A program made the position numbers and the translations under genes. From contig VAWY01000177.1 of NCBI GenBank assembly GCA_005888335.1, forward strand, positions 1-46,965: a stretch of DNA of 46,965 nt, in the 5' to 3' direction. Below, piece after piece: positions 33,064-41,587 of the stretch (positions are counted from its first letter, which is position 1; the number at the start of each line of letters is the position of its first letter). The DNA is from Actinomycetota bacterium. GTDB lineage: Bacteria; Actinomycetota; Thermoleophilia; Solirubrobacterales; Solirubrobacteraceae. Below the pieces are notes generated by a model. The model was not told the DNA's origin and did not search any database. It saw nothing but the letters and a program-made list of their open reading frames with translations.

Positions 33064-33083
33064 CTCGTCGCGCAAAGCGCGAC
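33064..33083 (+). repeat. Short intergenic repeat with perfect GTCGCGC/GCGCGAC hairpin
   Basis: CTCGTCGCGCAAAGCG at 33064-33079; arms GTCGCGC and GCGCGAC (33067-33073, 33077-33083) around AAA. It lies between the nuclease and the GmrSD-like gene. Confidence 0.65.
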
Positions 33084-33217
33084 CGCGCGAAGCTGGTCGC
33101 CTGCCGGGCATCTGTCGATATGACCGGCTTCCAAGGTCGCCGCGACGAGCACTGCCGGGCAGCGCGTAGGGCCGCGCAACGAAGCCGAGACTGAAGCGAT
33201 GCGCCAAGATCCCGGCG

Positions 33218-34900
33218 ATGCGCCGCATCGAAGCCCATGAGGTGCCGCTACATGAAGTCTTCAGCAGCGACTTCTCGTTTCGAATTCCCGAGTACCAGCG
33301 ACCGTACGCCTGGCAGCGCGACCAGGCAGAGCAGCTTCTAGAGGACCTGGTCGACACGTTGGCACGGGCTGAGGATGAGCCGTACTTCCTCGGCTCGGTG
33401 GTCCTTGTCAAGGAACCCGAAACCGCCGGGGCGGACGTGATCGACGGTCAGCAGCGGCTCGCGACGCTTACGATCCTGTTCGCTCTTCTCCGCGATCTCG
33501 CTGGGGAAGCTGAGCTCGAACGTGAACTCGACGAACGGGTGCGCGAGCCGGGAAGCATCCTTCGCGGGCTACAGGCTCAGCCGCGTCTGCGACTCAGAGA
33601 CCGAGATCAGACGTTCTTCGCTGAGCGCGTGCAAACGCCCGGCGCCACGGCCGAGCTCGTGACGGTTGATCCCACGACGCTGTTGACGGACGCGCAACGT
33701 GCGATCGGTGACAACGCGTCTGCTCTACGCGCGCGGGTCACCACATGGTCGCCCGAGCAGCGGCTGGCTCTAGTCCAGATGCTGGCAAGGCGGACGTTTC
33801 TGGTCGTTGTGAGTACGCCCGACCTTGCCAGCGCTCATCGCATCTTCAGCGTGATGAACGCACGCGGACTCGATCTCTCAGCCGCCGACATCTTCAAGTC
33901 GTTGGTCATAGGCCGCATCGGCGAGACCAGCGACGGCGAGGCTTCGGCGTATGCAGACAAGTGGGAGGACGCCGAGGAGCAACTCGGCCGAGACGGGTTC
34001 GGCGACCTGTTCCTGCATATCCGCATGATCTTTGCCAAGGAACGCGCAAGGAAAGAGCTCTTGAAGGAGTTCGGCGAGCAGGTCCTCGCTCGGTACCTGC
34101 CTAACGCCCCGACCTCATTCGTCGACCACGTCCTCGTGCCCTACGCGGACGCTTACCGGCGTTTGCGCGATTGCGACTACGTCGCCGCACGTGGCGCACG
34201 AGATGTGAACTTGTCCCTGCGGCGGCTCCACCAGGTCGACAACAACGACTGGCGGCCGCCGGCACTCTGGGCCCTGCATCAGCGAAGCGACGACCCAGAC
34301 TGGCTCGCACGCTTTCTGCGGGCGCTCGAGCGGTTGGCGGCCAGCATGCTCATCCGTCGCGCATACGCGACGCCGCGGGCTACGCGATATGCCGCGGTGC
34401 TTCGAGCGCTCGAGAACGGAGACGGCCTTGAGGCGGACGCCCTTGAGCTGCCGGCGGACGAGAAAGCGGAGACGTTGAGTCGGCTGCAAGGCGAGGTCTA
34501 CCAGGTAAACGCCGTCAGGAAGTTCGTGCTCCTGCGACTGGACGAGGTCCTAGCAAACAACCCCGGAGTCGTCTACGACCGCAAGATCATCACCATCGAG
34601 CACGTACTTCCGCAGACGCCTGCGCCGGACTCGCATTGGCTCGCCGACTTCTCAGACGACGAGCGCGCATACTGGACCCATCGACTTGCGAACCTGGTCT
34701 TGCTGAATCGATCACGCAACTCGGCGGCCCAGAACTACGAGTTCGACCGGAAGAAGAGCGAATACTTCACCTCTGGTAACGGCGTCGCTACGTTCGCTCT
34801 GACAACGCAGGTAATCGCGGAACCGGAATGGACCCCGAGCACCTTGGCGCGGCGCCAGGACGACCTCATCGGCGCGCTTGCGACTGAGTGGCGACTCTGA
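33218..34900 (+). CDS. GmrSD-like type IV restriction enzyme (DUF262 + DUF1524)
   Basis: A 560-residue protein. The N-terminal DUF262 domain has IPEYQRPYAW (residues 23-32) and the nucleotide-binding motif VIDGQQRLATLTIL (74-87, DGQQR). The C-terminal DUF1524 HNH nuclease has TIEHVLPQTP (about 460-469) and HRLANLVLLNRSRNSAAQN (about 487-505), the H...N signature. Single-chain GmrSD proteins cut DNA with modified bases, such as glucosylated hydroxymethylcytosine of phages. Codon third positions are clearly less GC-rich than in neighbouring operons, consistent with horizontal transfer. The ATG at 33218 lacks a strong SD. Confidence 0.88.
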   Translation: MRRIEAHEVPLHEVFSSDFSFRIPEYQRPYAWQRDQAEQLLEDLVDTLARAEDEPYFLGSVVLVKEPETAGADVIDGQQRLATLTILFALLRDLAGEAELERELDERVREPGSILRGLQAQPRLRLRDRDQTFFAERVQTPGATAELVTVDPTTLLTDAQRAIGDNASALRARVTTWSPEQRLALVQMLARRTFLVVVSTPDLASAHRIFSVMNARGLDLSAADIFKSLVIGRIGETSDGEASAYADKWEDAEEQLGRDGFGDLFLHIRMIFAKERARKELLKEFGEQVLARYLPNAPTSFVDHVLVPYADAYRRLRDCDYVAARGARDVNLSLRRLHQVDNNDWRPPALWALHQRSDDPDWLARFLRALERLAASMLIRRAYATPRATRYAAVLRALENGDGLEADALELPADEKAETLSRLQGEVYQVNAVRKFVLLRLDEVLANNPGVVYDRKIITIEHVLPQTPAPDSHWLADFSDDERAYWTHRLANLVLLNRSRNSAAQNYEFDRKKSEYFTSGNGVATFALTTQVIAEPEWTPSTLARRQDDLIGALATEWRL

Positions 34901-34956
34901 TCCCCGGCGCGAGGAGTCGCGTTCGACCAGGCTGCTCCATCGGCGCGTGGATGCTG

Positions 34957-34972
34957 CTCGTCGCGCAATCCA
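34957..34972 (+). repeat. Short intergenic repeat, truncated copy
   Basis: CTCGTCGCGCAATCCA has the left part of the core but not the GCG end. It lies between the convergent GmrSD-like and MTHFR-family genes. Confidence 0.45.
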
Positions 34973-35136
34973 GCACTCTCGCGATCGTCCACCGAGCGCG
35001 CTGGTTCTCCTCACTACGGGAAGCCTGGCGCTCGCTCCTGCTTCTGGCGAAATGCAGGTCGCCCGGATCTTTACCAGCGAGACCTGCCTAGCTGTGATCG
35101 CGGTACTCAGCCCGACGCCGACGCGAGGCGCAAGCG

Positions 35137-35955
35137 TCAGCGCCGATGGGCTGCGACTCCACGCGCGCCGCGGAAGGTGGCAGCCACTTCTCGTGTGGCG
35201 ACCTCCGCGCCTAGCGGATAGATGTGGAGGGCGTCGACTCCCGAGATCGTGGCGAGTTCCGTCGCGAGTTCTGTGGCGAGCTCGAGCCCGCCGCCCGTGC
35301 TGATTTGCCGGTAGATCGCCTCTGGGAGCAGACACCCTGGCAAGCGCCGCGCGCGGTCGGCCATCCGCTGGTTTCGGAGCAGCGCGACGCTCGCATAGAA
35401 GCGGATATCGGCCAGGAGGTCTTTGGTTCGGTCGAGGAATTCGCGGAGCGTCTCGAGGTCGAAGATCATCTGCGACTGAACGAATTCGGCTCCTGCAGCG
35501 CACTTGCGTTCGAGCAGTCGGATCTCACGGTTGAGGTCCTCCGCAAAGGGGTTGACCACAGCGCCGATGGCCAGTTCGTGTGGGGCTGCCCACCGCTTGA
35601 CCTCGGCTATGAGCGACGTTGTCGTGAGGTCATGCACGTGCGGGACGCCCTCGACTTGGTCGCCGTAGAGGCAGAGGACCCCTTCCGAACCGAGTGCTGC
35701 CGCGCCGACAACCTGTGATTGCAGCGCTAGTCGGTTGCGGTCGCGACATGAGACGTGAACGATCGTCTCGACGCCCTGTTCGCGCGCCAAGGCGACTGCC
35801 GCCAGAGGCGACATCCGCGGCTGCCCTGCATGGTTGTCCGTCAGCCCGACGACATCGACGGTGTCGGCGAGCGCCGCGATCCTCTCACGGACTCGTAGCG
35901 CGTCCGGGGTGCCGGGAAGCGAGATTTCCGCGGACGTCAGTGCGGTCAACGGCAT
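35137..35955 (-). CDS. Methylenetetrahydrofolate reductase (MTHFR) family protein
   Basis: A 272-residue TIM-barrel flavoprotein. Family segments are SAEISLPGTPDALRVRERIA at the N-terminus, ETIVHVSCRDRNRLALQSQV (residues 63-82), GVLCLYGDQVEGVPHVHDLT and AGAEFVQSQMIFDLETLREF. MetF-type enzymes reduce 5,10-methylene-THF to 5-methyl-THF for methionine synthesis; shorter relatives also act in O-demethylation and C1 catabolism. A small tandem repeat of LATE codons (LELATELATELAT) occurs near residue 230. The gene stands alone, so its exact pathway is open. Confidence 0.85.
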   Translation of the reverse strand: MPLTALTSAEISLPGTPDALRVRERIAALADTVDVVGLTDNHAGQPRMSPLAAVALAREQGVETIVHVSCRDRNRLALQSQVVGAAALGSEGVLCLYGDQVEGVPHVHDLTTTSLIAEVKRWAAPHELAIGAVVNPFAEDLNREIRLLERKCAAGAEFVQSQMIFDLETLREFLDRTKDLLADIRFYASVALLRNQRMADRARRLPGCLLPEAIYRQISTGGGLELATELATELATISGVDALHIYPLGAEVATREVAATFRGARGVAAHRR

Positions 35956-36255
35956 CCAGGCAGGCTAGCCGCAAACCAGTGTCAGCGAGGCTGAGCCCGG
36001 CGAGCATCGCTCCCGCTTCTTCGAACAGAACAAAGATCTGAGTGCGTCTGCGACCGTCCTGGATTGCGCGGAAAGCGGGGGCAGCATGCGTTTCTCTCAC
36101 CGGTGCTTCAGAAGCCTGCGGCTCCCCCGCTTCTGTAGTACATGCCCGTGCCCGCGACGCGCGTCTGGCCTTCCCGGCCAGCGCGCTCACCGACCGGTTC
36201 ACCGTGGGGTCATTCGTGGGACCAAACGTGGCCCAACCGGGCCCGATCGTAGCGG
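35956..36255. other. Intergenic region, no gene seen
   Basis: It lies upstream of the leftward MTHFR gene and downstream of the hydrolase-GMC fusion. No long frame with coding composition or clear terminator is visible. The MTHFR promoter must lie here. Confidence 0.45.
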
Positions 36256-38778
36256 TCATACCGCGGCCCCGCTCGTCGCGCGCGCGCCCGTCTTGATGAG
36301 GTCCGCGGCCTTCTCGGCGATCATGATCGTCGCCGCGTTGGTGTTGCCGCGCACGATCGACGGCATCACCGACGCGTCGGCGACGCGCAGGCCTTCGACG
36401 CCGACGACCTTGAGCTCGGCGTCGACGACCGAGCCGATCGCGCACGTCGATGTCGGGTGGTAGAGCGTCTGCGCGCACTTGCGCACGAACGCCATGAGGT
36501 CCTCGTCGTAGTGCGACGCTGGCGCGACGAACGGCCCCGTCGTGATCGCCTGCAGCGCCGGCTGGCCGGCGATCTCCATCGCGAGGCGCATGCCCGCCAG
36601 GATGCTCTGGCGGTCCTCCTCGGTCGCGAGGTAGTTGTGGACGATGCGCGGCTTGCTGTCGGGCATCGCCGTCCGCAACGAGACCTGGCCGCGGCTCGAG
36701 GGCTTCACCACGCACGGGCCGAACGCGTAGCCATGCTCGGTCGGCACGCCGAGGCCCTCGTCGTAGAAGAGGACCGGGGCGGCGTGGAACTGAACGTCGG
36801 GCGCCTCGAGGCCCTCGCGCGTGCGGATGAAGCCGCCGGTCTCGCCGAGGTTGGACGTGAGCGGGCCACGCCCCTCGCCCTCGAGCAGCGCGACGTTCTC
36901 GAGCGTCGCCGCGGTCATCAGCGACTCGCGGTCGGTGCGCCAGTTGACCAGCGCCATGAGGTGGTCCTGCAGGCCGTGACCGACGGGAAGGTCCTCGATG
37001 ACGCTGATCTGGTGCGCGGTCAGGTCGGCGGCGGGACCGATCCCTGAGAGCATGAGCAGCTGCGGCGACTGGTAGGCACCGGCGGTGAGGACGACCTCGC
37101 GCTCGGCGCGGATCTCCTCGACCTGGCCGCCGCGCTGGATCTCGACCCCGGTCGCGCGCTCGCCGTGAAACAGCACCCGCCTCGTCATCGCGTCGGTGAG
37201 CACGGTGAGGTTCGGCCGGTCCATCGCGGGATGCAGGAAGGCGACCGACGTGCTGCAGCGCATGCCGCCGCGCTGGGTGAGCTGGTAGCGCCCGAATCCG
37301 TCCTGCTCGGCGCCGTTGAAGTCGGCGTTCTGCGTCAGGCCGGCCTGGGCGGTCGCCTGCACGAAGGCGTCGGCGAGAGGGTGGTTGGAACGGCTCTCGG
37401 AGACCGCCAGCGGGCCGCCGATGCCGTGGAACTCGTCGGCGCCGCGCTCGTTGTCCTCGCTGCGCTTGAAGTACTCAAGGACCTCGTCGTACGCCCACCC
37501 GCTCGCGCCGCCCGACGCCCACTCGTCGAAATCGGCGCGGTGACCGCGGATGTAGATCATCGCGTTGATCGAGCTGCAGCCGCCGAGCGCCTTGGCGCGC
37601 GGCAGGTACGCGTGGCGGCCGTCGAGGCCGGGCTCGGGGTCGGTCGAGAAGTCCCAGTCGTAACGGCCCTTGAACAGCTGCCCGAACGCGACCGGGACGT
37701 GGATCTGCTCGGCGTCATCAGCGCCGCCGGCCTCGATGAGGGCGACCTTGACCGTGGGGTCCTCCGAGAGGCGGCTGGCGAGTACGCAGCCGGCCGATCC
37801 GGCTCCGACGATGACGTAGTCGTAGATGGGAGATCTCCTCGATGTCTGGGGCGGGCTGGTGGATGGGGCGGTGGGGGCCGGTGCCGCGAAGTGACGGCGC
37901 AGGAACGCCACCTGGTCGGCGACCGCCTGGCGGTAGCCCGCGCCCTCGTAGAAGCCAAAGTGGTCCAGTGGGTAGTCGCGCACCTCGGCGCGCGGGGCCT
38001 TCGCGGCGGCCCGGCGCTGGACCTCCGGCGGCGCGATCGTGTCCTGCGTGCCGACCTGGACGAGCCACGGGCACACGACGCGGCCGGCCTTCAGCGCCGG
38101 GCGGTTCTGCGCCGCCTCGAGCGCCGTCCGGGCGAGGACCTCGTTGCGCCACGTCGGCCCGACGAGCGCGAGATAGGCCTCCTCGGCGCCGGGAGCGCTC
38201 ATGAGCGCGCTGGAGCCCGGCGGACCGACGATCGGCACGTGGTGGCCGGGTCGCCCGCGCAGCGCGCGGGAGGCGTCCTTGAGACCGTGGCCGGTCGCCT
38301 TGACGAGCGCCAGCGGCCCGGCGTACGCGGCGATCGACTTCAGCGCGACGAGACCGTCTAGCGCGGGGTTCGTCGAGATGACGGCGGCGATGCGCCGGTC
38401 CTTTGCCGCGACCGCGACGACGTGCCCGGCTGAGTACGACGTCCCCCACAGCACGATGCGCTCGGGGTCGATGCCCGGAAGGGCACGTGCGGCGGCGATC
38501 GCCGCGTGGTAGTCGCGGCGCTGGCGGCGGAACGAGATGTCCTGGCGTGGCGTGCCCCCTGATGCGCCGAAGCCGCGGTAGTCGAAGATCAGGACGTCGC
38601 ATCCGGCGGCGGCGAAGGGCCCGGCGAAGGCGACCATCCCGCTGTCGCGGGTGCCGCCGAAGCCGTTGCCCATGACGACGCAGGGACGCCCCGCCGGGGT
38701 GGTCATGACGCGCGAGCGCGCCGGCAGGTGCCAGGCGGCGCACGGGGCGCCGCCCGAGGCGAACAGGATCTCCTGCAT
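36256..38778 (-). CDS. Fusion protein: alpha/beta hydrolase + GMC family oxidoreductase
   Basis: An uninterrupted 840-residue frame. Residues 1-298 are an alpha/beta hydrolase with nucleophile Ser114 in LWGTSYSAGHVV, acid Asp246 in VGTQDTIAPP and His273 in LDHFGFYEG. Residues about 299-317 are a Pro/Ser/Thr-rich linker. Residues 318-840 are a complete GMC flavoenzyme: YDYVIVGAGSAGCVLASRLS FAD site, ALGGCSSINAMIYIRG, and active-site LYHPTSTCAIG with a following GNTNAATIM. At the joint, AGGAG (37835-37839) lies seven bases before an ATC codon (37825-37827) where a free GMC gene would have its ATG. The fused enzyme could hydrolyse an ester and oxidise the released alcohol. It is last in the amine oxidase operon, two bases after the BVMO stop. 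Confidence 0.85.
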   Translation of the reverse strand: MQEILFASGGAPCAAWHLPARSRVMTTPAGRPCVVMGNGFGGTRDSGMVAFAGPFAAAGCDVLIFDYRGFGASGGTPRQDISFRRQRRDYHAAIAAARALPGIDPERIVLWGTSYSAGHVVAVAAKDRRIAAVISTNPALDGLVALKSIAAYAGPLALVKATGHGLKDASRALRGRPGHHVPIVGPPGSSALMSAPGAEEAYLALVGPTWRNEVLARTALEAAQNRPALKAGRVVCPWLVQVGTQDTIAPPEVQRRAAAKAPRAEVRDYPLDHFGFYEGAGYRQAVADQVAFLRRHFAAPAPTAPSTSPPQTSRRSPIYDYVIVGAGSAGCVLASRLSEDPTVKVALIEAGGADDAEQIHVPVAFGQLFKGRYDWDFSTDPEPGLDGRHAYLPRAKALGGCSSINAMIYIRGHRADFDEWASGGASGWAYDEVLEYFKRSEDNERGADEFHGIGGPLAVSESRSNHPLADAFVQATAQAGLTQNADFNGAEQDGFGRYQLTQRGGMRCSTSVAFLHPAMDRPNLTVLTDAMTRRVLFHGERATGVEIQRGGQVEEIRAEREVVLTAGAYQSPQLLMLSGIGPAADLTAHQISVIEDLPVGHGLQDHLMALVNWRTDRESLMTAATLENVALLEGEGRGPLTSNLGETGGFIRTREGLEAPDVQFHAAPVLFYDEGLGVPTEHGYAFGPCVVKPSSRGQVSLRTAMPDSKPRIVHNYLATEEDRQSILAGMRLAMEIAGQPALQAITTGPFVAPASHYDEDLMAFVRKCAQTLYHPTSTCAIGSVVDAELKVVGVEGLRVADASVMPSIVRGNTNAATIMIAEKAADLIKTGARATSGAAV

Positions 38779-38780
38779 CG

Positions 38781-40262
38781 TCAGGCCACCGCGCCGACGC
38801 GCGTGCGCAGCTCGTGGTCGGCGGGCTCGAAGCGGCTCAGGAGCCGTCGGTATGCCGCCACCGTCCCGGGCCACATCGTCGTCGCCTGGCCGTTGGCGTC
38901 CTGATACCAGCTCTGGCAGCCACCGGCCATCCACACGGTGCCCGCGAGGTCGGCGGCCAGCTGACGCAGATACGCGTCCTGCGCGGCCTCGGTGACCTCG
39001 ACGCTCGTCGCCCCGCGCGCGGCCATCGTCCGCAGCGCATCGAGGACGTAGGAGGCCTGAGACTCGATCTGGTAGATCATCGAAGCGTGGCCGACGCCGC
39101 ACCCGGCGCCGCCGAGGCGGAAGAGGTTCGGGAAGCCGGCAATCGACACCGCCCGGTAGTGGCGCGGCGCGCCGTGCCACACCTCGCCCAGCGAGCGTCC
39201 GTCGCGCCCGCGGATGCGGTGGATCGTCGGCGGCGCCGCGACCTCGAAGCCGGTGCCGAAGATGATCGTGTCGACCGCGTGTTCGGACCCGTCGGCGCCG
39301 ACAACAGCGTGCTCGCGCACCTCACGCACGCCTCCGGCGACGACGTCGACGTTGGGCTTGTCCAGCGCCTTGTACCAGTCATTAGAGATGAGGATCCGCT
39401 TGCAACCGATCTCAAAGTTCGGCTCCAGCTTCGCTCGCAGCTGCGGGTCGCGGACGCACTGGCGCAGGTGGATCCGGCCGAGCGTCTGCATGACGACCCG
39501 CCAGGCCGGACGGCGGAGGATCACCGGGTACAGCAGCCGTTCACGGATCGCGAACTGCACCTTGCGCTGCAGTTGCTGGAGGGCCGGGAACGTCCGGTAC
39601 AACCAGCGCTCGATCCCGGTCACGGGCCGGTCGCTGCGGCGGACGACCCAGGCCGGCGTGCGCTGGAAGACGATCATCTTGCCGACCGTCGGCTGGATCT
39701 CGGGCACGAACTGGATCGCCGAGGCACCGGTGCCCACGACGGCCACGCGCTTGCCGCCGAGCTCGTGGTCGTGATCCCAGCGCGCGGAGTGGAAGATCGT
39801 GCCGTGGAACGTCTCCAGGCCCGGCAGCTCGGGGATCGACGGCTCGGCGAGACCGCCGGTGCAGTCGACGAGGATGTCCGCGGTGATCTGCCAGCCGGTC
39901 GACGTGATCGACCAGCGGTGCGCATCGTCGTCCCACGAGGCGTCCAGCAGCTCCTCGCCGAAGCGGACGTGCGGCCGAATGCCCGCCTCGTCGGCGACCT
40001 TGCGCGTGTACTCCCAGATCTCCTCGCCGCGCCCGAACGTGTGCTGCCAGTCCGGGTTCGGCGCGGCCGCCAGCGCGTAAGAGTGCGACGGGACGTCACA
40101 GGCGAGACCGGGGTAGGTGTTGTCGCGCCAGACACCGCCGACGTCGTCGGCCCGCTCGAGGATGACGAAGTCCTCCACGCCCTCGCCCTTGAGGGCGAGG
40201 GCGGCGGCAAGTCCGCCGAAGCCGGCGCCGATCAGCGCCACGCGGAAATGCCGCAGGCTCAT
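38781..40262 (-). CDS. Baeyer-Villiger monooxygenase (class B flavoprotein)
   Basis: A 493-residue protein with two Rossmann motifs: FAD site ALIGAGFGGLAAA (residues 9-21) and NADPH site VAVVGTGASAIQFVPEI (173-189). The Baeyer-Villiger fingerprint F-x-G-x3-H-x3-W-D is exact: F152, G154, H158, W162, D163. Such enzymes insert oxygen beside a ketone carbonyl, giving an ester or lactone, with NADPH and O2. The length and overall pattern are close to mycobacterial MymA/EtaA-type proteins. The start ATG overlaps the stop of the preceding gene (ATGA), so it is translationally coupled within the operon. Confidence 0.92.
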   Translation of the reverse strand: MSLRHFRVALIGAGFGGLAAALALKGEGVEDFVILERADDVGGVWRDNTYPGLACDVPSHSYALAAAPNPDWQHTFGRGEEIWEYTRKVADEAGIRPHVRFGEELLDASWDDDAHRWSITSTGWQITADILVDCTGGLAEPSIPELPGLETFHGTIFHSARWDHDHELGGKRVAVVGTGASAIQFVPEIQPTVGKMIVFQRTPAWVVRRSDRPVTGIERWLYRTFPALQQLQRKVQFAIRERLLYPVILRRPAWRVVMQTLGRIHLRQCVRDPQLRAKLEPNFEIGCKRILISNDWYKALDKPNVDVVAGGVREVREHAVVGADGSEHAVDTIIFGTGFEVAAPPTIHRIRGRDGRSLGEVWHGAPRHYRAVSIAGFPNLFRLGGAGCGVGHASMIYQIESQASYVLDALRTMAARGATSVEVTEAAQDAYLRQLAADLAGTVWMAGGCQSWYQDANGQATTMWPGTVAAYRRLLSRFEPADHELRTRVGAVA

Positions 40263-41551
40263 GACCGGGCGACTGCCAGCGGGCGCGCCGGCGCCGGGGA
40301 GGCCCCGTTGACCGACTCGACGATGTCGTCGGCGCGCGAGCCGGTGCGCACGAGCGCGGCGTAGAACGCCTGGGGCTCGGCCCAGTCCTCGGGTGCGAAC
40401 ACGCCCGCGCGGGTACCGGCCTCGTCAAGCGCCATCAACATGAACGCCGCGCAGGCAGCGCCCGTCACGTCGCCCATGTCGACCATCAGACTCGACCCCG
40501 GGCCGGCGCTCGGCGTGCGCCGGATCGCGACCGCCGGCTTGCCGTCCTTCGTGCCGTAGACCCGGGCGAGCAGACCACCCTTGTAGGGGTAGGTCTTGCG
40601 GATCAGGGACGTACCGATGAACTGCCAAACCGCGCCCCACGTCGTCTGCCCGCTCTTGACCTGGCCGCGCATGCCGCTGACCATCGCCCTATAGCCCTTG
40701 AGCTTGCCGATGCGCTGGTAGAGCAGCGCCTCGAGGAAGTCGATGCCCTCCTTCATCGTCATCCGGCCCTCGTGCACGGCAAGGCCGACGCCGCGGCCCA
40801 GGCCGTTGAACGGCGCCGGGTCAAGGCCGCCGATGACGCGGATGCGCTGCGCCGCGGGCCACTTGCGCGGCATCGTCACCGCCTCGGGGTGCGCGGTCTC
40901 CAGCATCAGCGTCTCCCCCAGGCCACCGCCCATCGGCGCCGAGCCGGTCTCGACGAACGACTCGTGGACGACGCGCTTGCCGCCTTCCCACGTGACGCAG
41001 TCGCCGGCGCAGATGTGGATGAAGTGCTCGAGCACAGCGCGGCCGATGCCGGGGCGCTCGTCGCCGACGACCCAGGCGAGGTCGATGTTCTCGACGGTGT
41101 CGAGCTCCTGGACGGCGTCGACCGCCAGGACGTTGGACATGCCCGGCGACGCGCCACAGCCGATGTAGGCCGGGATGCCGGCTGCCGCGAGCTTGTCGAA
41201 CTGCGACAGCGCGTGCTCGGTGCTCTCGACGTCGTCGTCGAAATCGAGGTAGGGGACCTCGGCCGCGATGCAGGCCTCGATCACGGGCGCCGACGTGCGC
41301 GTGTAGGGCCCGGCGCCGAGGACGACGAGGTCCGCGCCGTCGACGACCGCGCGCAGGCCGGCCGCGTCGTAGAGGTCGAGCTTCTGCGCGGTCGCGCGCG
41401 CACCCGAGACGTCCCTGACGAGGTCGGCGAGGAGCTCTGGGCGGATGTCGCAGAGGACGAGCTGTGCGTCGGGGTCTGCGTTTGCAAAGCGCCGGACGGC
41501 GACCTGACACATCTCCCCGGCGGCGCCGATGAAGACAACCTTCTTGCTCAT
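40259..41551 (-). CDS. Saccharopine dehydrogenase-like NAD(P)-binding protein
   Basis: A 430-residue protein with a Rossmann start MSKKVVFIGAAGEMCQVAVR, then GADLVVLGAGPYTRTSAPVI and AAEVPYLDFDDDVESTEHAL, the pattern of saccharopine dehydrogenase N-domains. A central IPAYIGCGASPGMSNVLAVD matches the family's C-G-x-x-P-G segment. It could reduce an imine or keto intermediate, or a related carbonyl. GGAGAGAA precedes the ATG. Encoded between the amine oxidase and the BVMO, it may handle the imine/ketone formed by amine oxidation (inference). Confidence 0.82.
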   Translation of the reverse strand: MSKKVVFIGAAGEMCQVAVRRFANADPDAQLVLCDIRPELLADLVRDVSGARATAQKLDLYDAAGLRAVVDGADLVVLGAGPYTRTSAPVIEACIAAEVPYLDFDDDVESTEHALSQFDKLAAAGIPAYIGCGASPGMSNVLAVDAVQELDTVENIDLAWVVGDERPGIGRAVLEHFIHICAGDCVTWEGGKRVVHESFVETGSAPMGGGLGETLMLETAHPEAVTMPRKWPAAQRIRVIGGLDPAPFNGLGRGVGLAVHEGRMTMKEGIDFLEALLYQRIGKLKGYRAMVSGMRGQVKSGQTTWGAVWQFIGTSLIRKTYPYKGGLLARVYGTKDGKPAVAIRRTPSAGPGSSLMVDMGDVTGAACAAFMLMALDEAGTRAGVFAPEDWAEPQAFYAALVRTGSRADDIVESVNGASPAPARPLAVARS

Positions 41552-41587
41552 GAGTGTTTCTCTCCGTTGTGGTGGTGGTGTTCGTTG

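Noticed and set aside
36263..36292. A CTCGTCGCGC word at the end of the GMC gene as another repeat copy
   Set aside because: It lacks the RWWGCG end and lies inside coding sequence, so it is probably chance in GC-rich DNA.
38814..40364. A 516-residue rightward frame opposite the BVMO
   Set aside because: Antisense shadow; the BVMO fingerprint is on the other strand.
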